Of a stretch of 53,825 nt of DNA, positions 9,494 through 17,571 are shown piece by piece. The stretch comes from an uncultured Lachnospiraceae bacterium (GTDB taxonomy: Bacteria; Bacillota; Clostridia; Lachnospirales; Lachnospiraceae). The DNA is taken from positions 1 to 53,825 of the forward strand of contig CAJUQJ010000014.1 in assembly GCA_910588215.1 (NCBI GenBank), in the 5' to 3' direction. Within the stretch, counting starts at the first letter, position 1. The number at the start of each line of letters is the position of its first letter. The translations under genes were made by a program, and so were the position numbers. Below the pieces are notes generated by a model. The model saw nothing but the letters and a program-made list of their open reading frames with translations. It searched no databases and had not been told where the DNA came from.

Positions 9494-9747
9494 TGCTTCC
9501 ATTGGGAAGATATATATTTTTAGCTTGCTAAAAATATATGCTGACCTTTGGAAGCACTAAAGGGCGTAGACTTGTTGTTGGTTATTTTCTAAGGTTTGGG
9601 CTGGTAAGCACAAACTTTAGCAAAATAAACAACAACTAACACATGTGGGAGCGTAAATTCATAGCCAACACGCTTTCGGCTACACAAAAAGAGTCTTTTA
9701 TACATGTGCCATATCTGGCACCCTATTATGGGCGTTACCGCCCTTTT
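9494..9747. other. Dense hairpin array (candidate oriT or structured RNA)
   Basis: In about 250 non-coding bases there are several stems in a row. TGCTTCCA (9494-9501) pairs with TGGAAGCA (9549-9556) around a perfect 12-bp stem with a 4-nt loop (9512-9539). A 25-bp imperfect stem has arms 9574-9598 and 9611-9636. TGCCA/TGGCA lies at 9707-9720. GGGCG/CGCCC followed by TTTT lies at 9730-9747. The remaining gap (9376-9493 and 9748-9818) shows no gene. Such arrays are typical of transfer or replication origins and of structured RNAs; nothing in the sequence decides between these. Confidence 0.6.
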
Positions 9748-9818
9748 GAAGATTTTTCTTGATATTTACTATATTCCGCTATATAATTGAGCTGATTTTT
9801 TAGAAAGGATGGACTACT

Positions 9819-10568
9819 ATGCAATTTCTCAATCGTGACTTTTATAACAACAATAATATTCTTGGCTATATTGATTCTTCAATACAGACGCTGATAAATA
9901 TGAACACTACTATCTTAGGAACAAAAGAATACATGCTCTTTTTTTATATCAAGGAAGATTTTACTGCAAACTACTTTTCGTTATACACTACTGACATTGA
10001 TTTAGAATGTCTGGGTTTTTCTGTCCTTCAGCGGAATACCCGCCATTCTATTGAAGCATTTCTGGATTTGGTGAATCTCTGTAACGATCCAGACTATTTA
10101 TCAGTCATGGAACACTGTGCTGACAGGAATAAACAATACAATGCAAAATACCATTCCATACTCAAAGGATCATGCAATATCCCCAAAAAATATAAGATAG
10201 CAACCCAAATGTACAATGCAAACATTCCTAGAGATTTATTGACTATATCATCAAAAACCAATAGTTATACACATCCTAATACTTTTGTAAATATTCTGAA
10301 TTATAATGAATATGATAAAAAGTTGGAAATCTTAAGAGATTTACTGAGTGCCAACCTCTATACATTGACCACCGCATATAAATTAATACTTAAAAAATTC
10401 AACAACAACATGACACCTGTGCTAACATGCTCCACCTGCCCTTTTCTTAATCCTTTTCTAAAAAATTGTAACCAATGTTTCCTCAATGAAGAAGCAAGAT
10501 TCCAAAATCTAATAAAAAATGCATTGATTACATACACAAATCCTTTTCAAAATTCATATTATCAATAA
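9819..10568 (+). CDS. Hypothetical protein with a C-terminal cysteine cluster, 249 aa
   Basis: The start ATG is preceded by AGAAAGGATGG. The protein is AT-coded and rich in Asn, Tyr and Leu. Near residue 155 it has SKTNSYTHPNTF, a helix-cap motif reminiscent of HEPN-like/DUF5677 proteins, and near residues 205-222 it has CSTCP...CNQC, two CxxC pairs that could bind zinc. I do not recognise the family. It is a single gene, followed by a strong terminator, between the hairpin array and the structured RNA, and may work with one of them. Confidence 0.6.
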   Translation: MQFLNRDFYNNNNILGYIDSSIQTLINMNTTILGTKEYMLFFYIKEDFTANYFSLYTTDIDLECLGFSVLQRNTRHSIEAFLDLVNLCNDPDYLSVMEHCADRNKQYNAKYHSILKGSCNIPKKYKIATQMYNANIPRDLLTISSKTNSYTHPNTFVNILNYNEYDKKLEILRDLLSANLYTLTTAYKLILKKFNNNMTPVLTCSTCPFLNPFLKNCNQCFLNEEARFQNLIKNALITYTNPFQNSYYQ

Positions 10569-10573
10569 CCCAC

Positions 10574-10604
10574 AACCAGTAGAACAATCTACTGGTTTTC
10601 TTTA
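10574..10604 (+). terminator. Intrinsic terminator after the 249-aa gene
   Basis: AACCAGTAGA and TCTACTGGTT form a perfect 10-bp stem with a 4-nt loop, followed by TTCTTT. It separates the 249-residue gene from the next promoter. Confidence 0.9.
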
Positions 10605-10681
10605 TTTCGTTTATAATTTATCATAATATTGTATATTTTACATAATATAATTTTAATTTTTCGATATATTTTTATGCATAC

Positions 10682-10710
10682 TTGACAAAAACGTATTTGC
10701 GTAATAAAAT
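10682..10710 (+). promoter_or_regulatory. Consensus SigA promoter of the structured RNA
   Basis: The -35 TTGACA (10682-10687) and -10 TAAAAT (10705-10710) are 17 bases apart. The predicted start near 10,717 is just before the first RNA module. The next coding sequence is more than 550 bases away. Confidence 0.75.
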
Positions 10711-10731
10711 TAAATCATAAGTTAATTAGAT

Positions 10732-10926
10732 GTTTCTTTTCAGAAACTCAAAGTAAGATAATATATCCCTAACCAGCATGTAATGGTCATGACAGCAGCC
10801 AGAGGGATGACGCAGCGTGAGAGGCTCGTCACTTTTAAGTAATAAGTATTCTTTTTTCAAGAATCTAAAGTCAATGTCTATATCCTTGAACTAGCTCGTA
10901 ACAGTCGAGACGGATGCAAGAAGGAT
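10732..10926 (+). ncRNA. Tandem pair of pseudoknot-containing RNA modules, unknown class
   Basis: Two homologous modules of about 78 nt (10732-10808 and 10848-10926) share the same layout. Each has a 6-bp hairpin with a TTTC or TTTTC loop, a (C/T)AAAGT linker, an outer stem (ATCCCT/AGGGAT or ATCCTT/AAGGAT) and an inner H-type pseudoknot (ACC/GGT with CATG/CATG, or ACT/AGT with CTCG/CGAG). The helices keep pairing while their bases differ between copies, which is covariation. A consensus promoter lies just upstream. The rest of the gap to 11277 holds a weak GAGG stem with a T run near 11040-11050 and small hairpins (for example AGAAGCC/GGTAGCTTCT near 11087). I matched it to no known riboswitch or ribozyme consensus. 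Confidence 0.7.
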
Positions 10927-11277
10927 TTTCAGTCTAGGCAGGATTACAGATCTAAGAGCTTAATCATTTTCCCTGATTTTCTCAACTAAATATCTGCAAA
11001 TGGCAAACGCTATTTGAAAACATCCTCTACAATTTAACGAGGTCTTTTTTGTTTTACACAAAATTAGATTCTCTTTATATAGATAAAGAAGCCAGGTAGC
11101 TTCTGGATGTTATGTTCCATGTTTCTTTGGTGAAATGTGTGCATATAAAGTAACTCGTAAATTTTATTTTTTCACAAGCCTGTCTATTCCCATGGTAATA
11201 GGCAAAAAAGGCTCACCCTGACCATGCTTTAGATTTTAACGAATCTAGGGAAATAAAAAACAGGAGGTAAAGAGGTT

Positions 11278-12186
11278 ATGAGTAAACAGTATACTCAACG
11301 GTCGCTTGAAGAGCGGCAACAACAAATGAAAGAGATTTTAGAAAATCTCGAAAACGGCGTGAAAGAGGTATTCACCAGTGAGAATTATGTAAGGTATTTG
11401 GAGACTTTTAGTAAGTTTCATAACTACAGCTTCAATAATACTATCCTCATCTTGATGCAATGCCCCAAAGCCAGCTTTGTAGCATCCTATAAGGACTGGA
11501 CGGAGAAGTTCAACAGAATCGTAAAGAAAGGTTCTAAGGGCATCCAGATACTTGTACCTACTCCCAAAAAGTATTGGGAAGAGGAAGAATGTACCAGACC
11601 TGACGGAAGCAAATACAAAAGGAAGATCGAAAAGCGTAAGCTCTACTTTAAAATTGGACACGTTTTCGATCTGAGCCAAACAACTGGTGATGAACTGCCG
11701 AGGCTTACACAGAATTTGGAATTTGATACACCAGAACTGAATAAGCTGCTTAATTCTTTACTCGCAACATCAGAGGTTCCGATCCGTTACGATTACGACC
11801 TCAAAACAGACACAGATCCAAATGGCTATTATAGTCTTGTTAAAAAAGAGATATGTTTAAAGCCTGTTCTTTCGGCTTTACATAAGCTAAAAACCATTAT
11901 CCACGAATATAGCCATTACTATCAGGAAACACTTTTCAAAGAACACACAAAAGACTTTGATCGTGACACAAAAGAAGTAGTTGCTGAAAGCTGTGCTTAC
12001 TGCGTTATTGAAATGCTGGCGAATGAAACAAGTATGGAAAAATTATCCTCAGAAGAATATTCCTTCGGGTATATAGCGAGCTGGGGAAGTAAGGATTTAA
12101 AAGAATTAAGATCAACTCTGGAAATGATTTCTAAACTCTCTAACCTGATATTCGATTGGGTTTCTAAGCAATTTGTTGTTTCATAA
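11278..12186 (+). CDS. ArdC-like antirestriction protein with zincin metallopeptidase motif
   Basis: The N-terminal half has the ArdC single-stranded-DNA-binding signature (SKFHNYSFNNTILILMQCP, then W...IVKKGSKGIQILVP, about residues 43-100). The C-terminal half has an HExxH zinc site (HEYSH, about residue 212) with a downstream Glu-rich helix (EVVAESCAYCV). ArdC proteins protect incoming conjugative DNA from type I restriction. This element also encodes a type I system, so the protein may protect the element or moderate its own system. The start is fixed by AGGAGG nine bases upstream. It is about 300 residues, normal for ArdC-family members of Firmicute elements. It probably heads the accessory operon reaching to DUF262. 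Confidence 0.8.
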   Translation: MSKQYTQRSLEERQQQMKEILENLENGVKEVFTSENYVRYLETFSKFHNYSFNNTILILMQCPKASFVASYKDWTEKFNRIVKKGSKGIQILVPTPKKYWEEEECTRPDGSKYKRKIEKRKLYFKIGHVFDLSQTTGDELPRLTQNLEFDTPELNKLLNSLLATSEVPIRYDYDLKTDTDPNGYYSLVKKEICLKPVLSALHKLKTIIHEYSHYYQETLFKEHTKDFDRDTKEVVAESCAYCVIEMLANETSMEKLSSEEYSFGYIASWGSKDLKELRSTLEMISKLSNLIFDWVSKQFVVS

Positions 12187-12231
12187 AAACTTTTACTCAT
12201 AAGCGCTTATCTCCAAGATTGGAGGTGCCAA

Positions 12232-13128
12232 ATGGGTAAAAAATCAAATATTACACACCAATGTTTAAAAGAACTGAATAAGCAGAAAAAGTTTGGCGAA
12301 TCCAAATTTGAAGCAAAACAGGCTGCAAGAAAAGCTGGCAGAAATTCTGCAACTGTAAGAGGCATCTACAGCACTGTTACATTTAATTCTTATGTAAGAG
12401 TCTGTAAACAATTCATAGCTGAAACGATTGCAAGCCATAAGGAAGTCAAAACCTTTAAGGACTGCAAAAAGTATGTGCCTGAATTTCTTCAGGACAAAGA
12501 AGATAAAGGACTTTCAGCTTGGACTCTTGCTCAATATGGTTCTGCTCTTGCTTCTGCCTATAACTGCAGGAAGAATGACTTTGGCTATGATTATCCTGTC
12601 CGTCACAGAGCAAATATTAAGCGTTGTAGGGGCGTTAATTCTTCCGATTACCGTTCCCCAGAGGAACGCTGGGATACCGCTAAAATGGTTCTTAAAGCCA
12701 CAGGATGCCGCAGAACGGAAGCTCTTAGACTTCGTATGGAAGATTTCAGAGAAGCTCCTGACGGCAATTTAGAGGTCTTTAAGCGTGGCAAGGGCGGCAT
12801 TGAGCGTTGGTGTTTAGTAAATCCAAAATACGTTGAGGAACTAAGAGAATATTTAAAAACTGCTGAAACACATCCTGTAAGCGGAGAAAACAGGCTGTTT
12901 CTAAAAGCACAGTTGCCGAGCGGCTCAATTCACGATATGAGAGCTGATTATGCCAGGGACTTATATCAGTATTTTGAGGATCGTGGTGATGTAGCTACTG
13001 GAAAAATATATCATTGCAAAGGAGATATGCTAGGGAGATCTTTTGATAAAGGCATACTTTCCGCAGTGAGCTATAACTTACAGCACTCCAGGGATAACGT
13101 AGTAGTAAACCATTATCTTTGGAAGTAG
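12232..13128 (+). CDS. Tyrosine recombinase/integrase-like protein, 298 aa
   Basis: A basic N-terminal segment (residues 1-45) precedes a SAM-like DNA-binding region (TFNSYVRVCKQF, near 46-110). The C-terminal domain shows tyrosine recombinase landmarks: an Arg in TGCRRTEALRLRMEDF (near 162), a Lys in RGKGGIERW, an HxxR-type box in SIHDMRADYA (near 230) and a terminal HYLW with a candidate nucleophile Tyr. The His before it (LQHSRDN) fits the H/W position. The start follows GGAGG. It stands apart from the recombinase block at the right end, so its job may be element maintenance or dimer resolution. It could also be an inactive relative. Confidence 0.65.
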   Translation: MGKKSNITHQCLKELNKQKKFGESKFEAKQAARKAGRNSATVRGIYSTVTFNSYVRVCKQFIAETIASHKEVKTFKDCKKYVPEFLQDKEDKGLSAWTLAQYGSALASAYNCRKNDFGYDYPVRHRANIKRCRGVNSSDYRSPEERWDTAKMVLKATGCRRTEALRLRMEDFREAPDGNLEVFKRGKGGIERWCLVNPKYVEELREYLKTAETHPVSGENRLFLKAQLPSGSIHDMRADYARDLYQYFEDRGDVATGKIYHCKGDMLGRSFDKGILSAVSYNLQHSRDNVVVNHYLWK

Positions 13129-13175
13129 GTAAAGAAAAGAATTAATAAAAAGTATAGATTAAGGAGAATAAAAAA

Positions 13176-13517
13176 ATGATTCAAGTAGATAAAAAAACAC
13201 TCAGCCAGCTCCAAATCGCAATGAAGCTTGACGAGTACAAGTACGAAAAAAGTAACCAACAATATTTTGAGAGTATGCCCACCATTGGCTTATTCGATTC
13301 TCAGATTATATTCATCAATAATTACATTGAAATATTAGAGAAAAAGAATGACGAAAAAGCCAAAGAGTTTGCAGAAATGTATGCAGACATCAAAAGGGAA
13401 AATGACCGCTATCAGGAACTTATTAAAGGCGGCTCCAAAAGCTCTCTTATTAAAAAGTATGCCCGTATGACTGGATATCTTATCCGTCAAATGGATAAAT
13501 ACAATACCCAATATTAA
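13176..13517 (+). CDS. Hypothetical helical protein, 113 aa
   Basis: AAGGAG precedes the ATG. The protein is short, charged and probably all-helical, with a coiled-coil-like segment (IEILEKKNDEKAKEFAEMYADIKRE near residues 50-75). No recognisable domain, signal peptide or membrane span is present. It is the first of two short-spaced genes; the next coding sequence begins 18 bases after its stop. This type of protein is common in accessory blocks of Firmicute conjugative elements. Confidence 0.6.
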   Translation: MIQVDKKTLSQLQIAMKLDEYKYEKSNQQYFESMPTIGLFDSQIIFINNYIEILEKKNDEKAKEFAEMYADIKRENDRYQELIKGGSKSSLIKKYARMTGYLIRQMDKYNTQY

Positions 13518-13535
13518 TTTATGGAGGACAAAGAT

Positions 13536-14435
13536 ATGTATGAAAAAATGAAGAAAGAATTATTAGAAGCATTAAAAGACATGCTTGCAGACAGCTTTAA
13601 AGTTAAGACTTATACAGTCTTTAAAAACGGCAAAGAGGCAGAAGCATTCTTTATCACAGAAGAAGATTCGTCTGTCAGCCCTACTTTTTATTTTAAGGAC
13701 TATTTGGATGATTATAGGAATGGAACTTCCGCAGAAAGTCTGACAACAGAGATAGTGGCTACATACTTTTTTGCATCACAGCAATTTAGCTTTAGTGTCA
13801 ATGATTTCAGGGATTTCAACTCCCAGAAGAATGGAATTGTTTACAAAGTTGTAAATGCAAAAGAATATGCCGAGCAGCTTCCAAATATTCCCCATGTTGA
13901 GTTCTTTGATCTGGCAATTATCTTCTATTGCATCATTAACATAAGCAAAGAAGAAAGTATAAGCTATGTTATTACAAATAGCTTGCTGGAAATATGGGGA
14001 ATTTCAAAAGAAGAACTTTATGAGATTGCCCATCAGAATTTCCCAAAGGTACTGCCTTTACAGATTTCCCCGATAACGGAAACAATTTATGAAGGCTTTA
14101 AGGACAGAGGGCTTATGGAAGAAACTATTGAAACCCTTCCAGATGACTTTATATATGTAGTGACAAATAAATACCAAAAATTTGGCTTTGCGAACATTTT
14201 CTATCCTAAGCTGCTTGAAACCTTTGCAAAAAGATTTGGTTCTTTCTACATCATCCCCTCATCTACAGAAGAAGCATTGCTTTTTCCAACTTCAACAAAT
14301 ATGGGAGTGGATGAAATCAAATATATGGTAAGGACGATTAATGGAGACAAAAATATTATCCAGCCAGATATATTCCTTAGTAACAGCATTTACCATTATG
14401 ACGCTGAAACTGGAAAGATTGACGCATATCTTTAA
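13536..14435 (+). CDS. DUF5688-like protein, 299 aa
   Basis: The N-terminus (MYEKMKKELLEALKDMLADSFKV...FKNGKEAEAFFITEE) and the alternating conserved blocks resemble the DUF5688 family, which is frequent in Lachnospiraceae mobile elements and has no known function. I chose ATG 13536 because GGAGGA lies seven bases before it; the upstream in-frame ATG at 13521 overlaps that site. There is no catalytic motif I can name. It lies between the 113-residue helical gene and the DUF262 gene, all in the same direction, so co-transcription is likely. Confidence 0.65.
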   Translation: MYEKMKKELLEALKDMLADSFKVKTYTVFKNGKEAEAFFITEEDSSVSPTFYFKDYLDDYRNGTSAESLTTEIVATYFFASQQFSFSVNDFRDFNSQKNGIVYKVVNAKEYAEQLPNIPHVEFFDLAIIFYCIINISKEESISYVITNSLLEIWGISKEELYEIAHQNFPKVLPLQISPITETIYEGFKDRGLMEETIETLPDDFIYVVTNKYQKFGFANIFYPKLLETFAKRFGSFYIIPSSTEEALLFPTSTNMGVDEIKYMVRTINGDKNIIQPDIFLSNSIYHYDAETGKIDAYL

Positions 14436-14501
14436 GCCAAATGATTTAACAAAAAACTAAATATAGAAAAAATACCCTAACAGAGAAAAGGAGAAAAAAC
14501 T

Positions 14502-15830
14502 ATGATTAAAACAACATTGAATTGGACAATTAAGAACTTGAAATCAATGCACGACAGTAAGGAAACATTGAATTTTGATCACCCTATCCAGAGGCAGTCG
14601 GCACAGTGGACTAACCTTCAGCAGAGCTTACTTGTACATAGTATTTTGGCAAATTATCCTGTTCCTGCGGTTTATGTTGAAAAGACAGATTCTGCCGAAA
14701 CAGACGATAAAGGAAAGGCAATCTATAAATATTCTGTACTTGACGGCAAGCAGAGGATGACAACTGTTTTCTCATTCATCAACGGCGAATATGCCCTGAA
14801 TGAAGAAACTCCTGCCGCTGAAATCGAAGGCGAAACCTATACACTTGCTGGCAGAACCTTTGAGGAACTGGACGAGGATGTTAGGCAGGAATTATTACGC
14901 TTTAAGTTTTCCATCTTTGCGTTTGAGGATGCAACGGATGACGAGATCGAAGAGATTTTCTTCCGCTTAAATAATTCCACACCACTCAGTAAGCCGCAAA
15001 AGGCACGTCCTCTTATGGGTACTGAAAATGCAAGGTTTATCAATTCCATTCTGACTGGCAGCTTTTTCACAGAAAAATGTAATTTCAGTAAGCTCCAGCT
15101 CAGGAAGTCCGATGACATGTGTACCCTTTTACAGAGTATGATGCTTTTGGATCATAAGTACAATAATTACGAATACGCTTCCATTTCCGCTGATGAGGTC
15201 ATGAAGTATAGCGCTGCTATCAAAGGCAATTATTCCGAAGAACAGAAAGACCTGCTCCTTGAGATCATTGATTATCTGGACGATGCTTTTGACGAAAAAG
15301 AAAAGCTCTTAAAGAAAATTAATGTTCCGATGGTAGTGATTATGGCTGATATTGCTATAAAGGAAGAGATTGAACCTGACGAATTTCACGATTGGTTCTT
15401 ATACTTCTTTGTAAGCAATAAGGAATACAGCCAGTATTGCTCTAGCGGCTCTATCAAAAAGGAAAAGGTTTTGGGAAGGCTTACCACTATGGAGGCACAC
15501 TTCACTAAGCACTTCAAACTGGATACTCCTGCCGAGGCAGAAGAAAATTCTGAAAGTGACGAAGAAATACCTGAGACAGATTCCACTGACACCTCCAATT
15601 TGGAAGAAAGTGAAATCTCTACAGAAGAAACCGCCAAATCTGAGGATAATAAAATCTCTACCGAAGAAATTTCTGAATCTGAGGAAAGCGAAACCTCTAC
15701 CGAAGAAAACGAATCGGAAGAGGAGGTTTCACAGGAAGAAACGGATTCTTTTATGAATCCTCCTGCAGACGCTGAATCAGAAGAAGCTCCTACTAATGAG
15801 GACTGCTATCTGGTAGAACAGGGCGCATAA
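14502..15830 (+). CDS. DUF262 (ParB-like/GmrSD N-terminal type) protein with acidic repeat tail
   Basis: Residues 1-200 match the DUF262 fold: FDHPIQRQSAQW near residue 26 and the hallmark DGKQRMTT near residue 80, equivalent to the DGQQR nucleotide-binding motif of ParB-like and GmrS proteins. A helical region follows, and the last about 90 residues are an acidic Ser/Thr/Glu-rich tail of degenerate repeats (STEE, SEES). DUF262 proteins can act in DNA modification-dependent restriction or in nucleotide-driven DNA transactions. Here it lacks the HNH DUF1524 nuclease half, so it is a stand-alone NTPase-like protein. The start follows AAGGAG. A terminator follows at 15861. Confidence 0.75.
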   Translation: MIKTTLNWTIKNLKSMHDSKETLNFDHPIQRQSAQWTNLQQSLLVHSILANYPVPAVYVEKTDSAETDDKGKAIYKYSVLDGKQRMTTVFSFINGEYALNEETPAAEIEGETYTLAGRTFEELDEDVRQELLRFKFSIFAFEDATDDEIEEIFFRLNNSTPLSKPQKARPLMGTENARFINSILTGSFFTEKCNFSKLQLRKSDDMCTLLQSMMLLDHKYNNYEYASISADEVMKYSAAIKGNYSEEQKDLLLEIIDYLDDAFDEKEKLLKKINVPMVVIMADIAIKEEIEPDEFHDWFLYFFVSNKEYSQYCSSGSIKKEKVLGRLTTMEAHFTKHFKLDTPAEAEENSESDEEIPETDSTDTSNLEESEISTEETAKSEDNKISTEEISESEESETSTEENESEEEVSQEETDSFMNPPADAESEEAPTNEDCYLVEQGA

Positions 15831-15860
15831 AGCTGTACTAAAAATCCAACAAGTTGTTTA

Positions 15861-15893
15861 GGGGTATTATCACTTTGATAATGCCCCTTTTAT
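15861..15893 (+). terminator. Intrinsic terminator after the DUF262 gene
   Basis: GGGGTATTATC pairs with GATAATGCCCC around a short loop and is followed by TTTTATT. It ends the transcription unit from the ArdC-like gene. Confidence 0.85.
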
Positions 15894-15915
15894 TCTAAAA
15901 AAGGAGATAACCACT

Positions 15916-16071
15916 ATGAAGCATAAAGTTTTTAAGGCATCACAAAACGCATATATAGAGGTGCTTGAAACAGAAACTGAAGAAGAAGCCAGAGAGTTTT
16001 GCGAATCTCATAATTGGGAATTAAAAGACGAAAATGAATTTGTCTGGGATCTGTATTATGAAAAAGCATAA
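15916..16071 (+). CDS. Small acidic hypothetical protein, 51 aa
   Basis: AAGGAGATAACC precedes the ATG. The product is acidic, starts MKHKVFKASQNAYIEV, and contains ETETEEEAREFCESHNWEL and an aromatic end. The EAxxFCxxxxW pattern resembles short accessory proteins of mobile elements; no function can be given. It directly follows the DUF262 terminator. Confidence 0.6.
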   Translation: MKHKVFKASQNAYIEVLETETEEEAREFCESHNWELKDENEFVWDLYYEKA

Positions 16072-16116
16072 CTCTTAGCTAATGATTTCAAGAAAGGTAA
16101 GAGATACGTAACTAAT

Positions 16117-16311
16117 ATGGATATAAGATTATCAGGAACACAAAAAGAAATAGATAAACTAATTGCAGATTTTGAAAATTACTATGACGTTGTAAGCGTA
16201 AGCGCTCCTTACGCCAACACACGAAAACAGGTAAAGTCAAAAGAAGTCAGAGTATATGTAAAAATGAATATGACCTACATTGACGAAAACGGAAGTCTGC
16301 AAAAGATTTAA
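16117..16311 (+). CDS. DUF3970-like small protein, 64 aa
   Basis: MDIRLSGTQKEIDKLI, then DVVSVSAPYAN and EVRVYVKMNM, match the beta-alpha-beta pattern I associate with DUF3970 proteins (short, KH-like fold suspected). A GAAAGG stretch lies upstream. The assignment rests on pattern memory. It overlaps nothing and sits between the 51-residue and 142-residue genes. Confidence 0.55.
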   Translation: MDIRLSGTQKEIDKLIADFENYYDVVSVSAPYANTRKQVKSKEVRVYVKMNMTYIDENGSLQKI

Positions 16312-16327
16312 GAAAGGAAGAGGAAAA

Positions 16328-16756
16328 ATGATGGATTTAAAAAATACAGAAGTAAAAGAAATAGCAAGATACTTTTCATATGAGGTAAATAACTTTTTAT
16401 TCAAACCTGAAAAGATTGCAACGGAGCAAATTGATTCTCCTGATATGAAGGACTTAGATATTTGCTGGATCAAGGTTCTGGCAGATAGAAACTATAGGAC
16501 TGACCTTAGAAATGAGCAGGCGGCTACTGTCGGAAGATTACTCGCTACTATTCCATTTATCAGAAAGAAAATGGAATCCGTAGATAACGGCAAAATGGCA
16601 GAGGTTGCAAAGATAATGTCCTATGACCACAGGACGCTACAGCAGACCTTTTCCAAGCTCATCTTCTATCACTTGCAGCTTATCTGTAATGAAAAAGAAT
16701 CTGCTGATTTGACAGAGGTACTTGGCGATAGGTTTTATATGCTGCCGCTTATCTGA
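16328..16756 (+). CDS. Hypothetical protein, 142 aa
   Basis: I chose ATG 16328, with AGGAAGAGG five bases upstream; the in-frame ATG at 16280 overlaps the previous gene. The product is helical and soluble, with a motif-like stretch RNYRTDLRNEQAATVGRLLATIPF. No family is recognised. It ends 20 bases before the RadC start. Confidence 0.55.
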   Translation: MMDLKNTEVKEIARYFSYEVNNFLFKPEKIATEQIDSPDMKDLDICWIKVLADRNYRTDLRNEQAATVGRLLATIPFIRKKMESVDNGKMAEVAKIMSYDHRTLQQTFSKLIFYHLQLICNEKESADLTEVLGDRFYMLPLI

Positions 16757-16776
16757 AATTTATGGAAGGAGAACGT

Positions 16777-17256
16777 ATGAGACTTAACCGCTATAATGTA
16801 AAAATCAACAGGAAAAGCAATCGCACTGAACTTATAAAAGAAAAGGCTGTAAACTATTCTGCCTGTAAGAAGCTGCGAAGTCCAGAGCATATTGTTGAAG
16901 CCATGAATAGCCTGTTAGACTTGCAGAATATGGCAGAAGAATATGTATATCTTCTTACCCTAAATACAAAAGGCGATATAACAGGGGTATTTGAAATAGC
17001 ACATGGCACAGTATCAAATTGTTTAGTTTCTCCACGAGAAATCTTTAACAGAGCTTTGATGATTGGAGCCACTACAATAATCCTTGTACATAACCATCCG
17101 TCAGGCTACCCTGAACCATCTCATGAAGATATACGCATTACTGAAAGAATAAAGAACGCAGGGGAACTGATAGGAATAGAATTATTAGACCATATCATTA
17201 TCGGTGATAAATGCTTTATCAGCTTCCGTAAGGAAGAAATCTTAGCAAAATTATAA
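16777..17256 (+). CDS. radC: RadC-family JAB/MPN domain protein, 159 aa
   Basis: The JAMM-type metal site is complete: HNHPSGYPEPSHEDIRIT near residue 105, with the preceding SPREIFNRALMIGATTIILV block. The protein lacks the N-terminal helix-hairpin-helix of chromosomal RadC (about 225 residues), as is usual for element-borne copies. Its function is unknown; it is often linked with conjugative elements and antirestriction genes. AAGGAGAA just upstream fixes ATG 16777. The gene is intact and is not the insertion target, unlike radC in Tn554. Confidence 0.85.
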   Translation: MRLNRYNVKINRKSNRTELIKEKAVNYSACKKLRSPEHIVEAMNSLLDLQNMAEEYVYLLTLNTKGDITGVFEIAHGTVSNCLVSPREIFNRALMIGATTIILVHNHPSGYPEPSHEDIRITERIKNAGELIGIELLDHIIIGDKCFISFRKEEILAKL

Positions 17257-17269
17257 GGAGAATCCTATT

Positions 17270-17548
17270 ATGCAGAAAGAATTTTTAGAAGTTTGGGAAC
17301 AGGTAAAAAGATATTTCAAAGAAAACCTTCCCAAGTACACTGTTTTACAAATAAGGAGACAATCCTGCCGTCCCGCTGATTCCTATCTTTATATGGTATC
17401 AGCTAAAAAAGACGATGGCACATATGCAGTCTGGACTTGCTGGAATGACAGCATAAAGAGCCTGAACTCTGGGCATTATGACCTGCCAAGCGAAGATTTT
17501 TGCGAAAAGCTGATGGATGAATTTTACTACAGCGAAGATTCAAACTGA
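17270..17548 (+). CDS. Hypothetical protein, 92 aa
   Basis: A ribosome binding site (AAGGAG) lies eight bases upstream, and the start is 13 bases after the radC stop, so it is in the same operon. It is a compact alpha/beta protein with two tryptophans in WTCWND. No recognised domain. Confidence 0.6.
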   Translation: MQKEFLEVWEQVKRYFKENLPKYTVLQIRRQSCRPADSYLYMVSAKKDDGTYAVWTCWNDSIKSLNSGHYDLPSEDFCEKLMDEFYYSEDSN

Positions 17549-17571
17549 TGCATACGGAAATGGGATAGGGC

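Noticed and set aside
10732..10926. Known riboswitches or ribozymes (c-di-GMP, SAM, T-box, fluoride, hammerhead, twister, pistol)
   Set aside because: None of their conserved core sequences that I know is present in either module.
15386..15637. Minus-strand open frame opposite the DUF262 tail
   Set aside because: It arises from the acidic Ser/Glu repeat composition on the coding strand and has no ribosome site.
16777..17256. radC as the insertion site of the Tn554-like element
   Set aside because: This radC is intact, short and internal to the element; the disrupted gene is cpaF.
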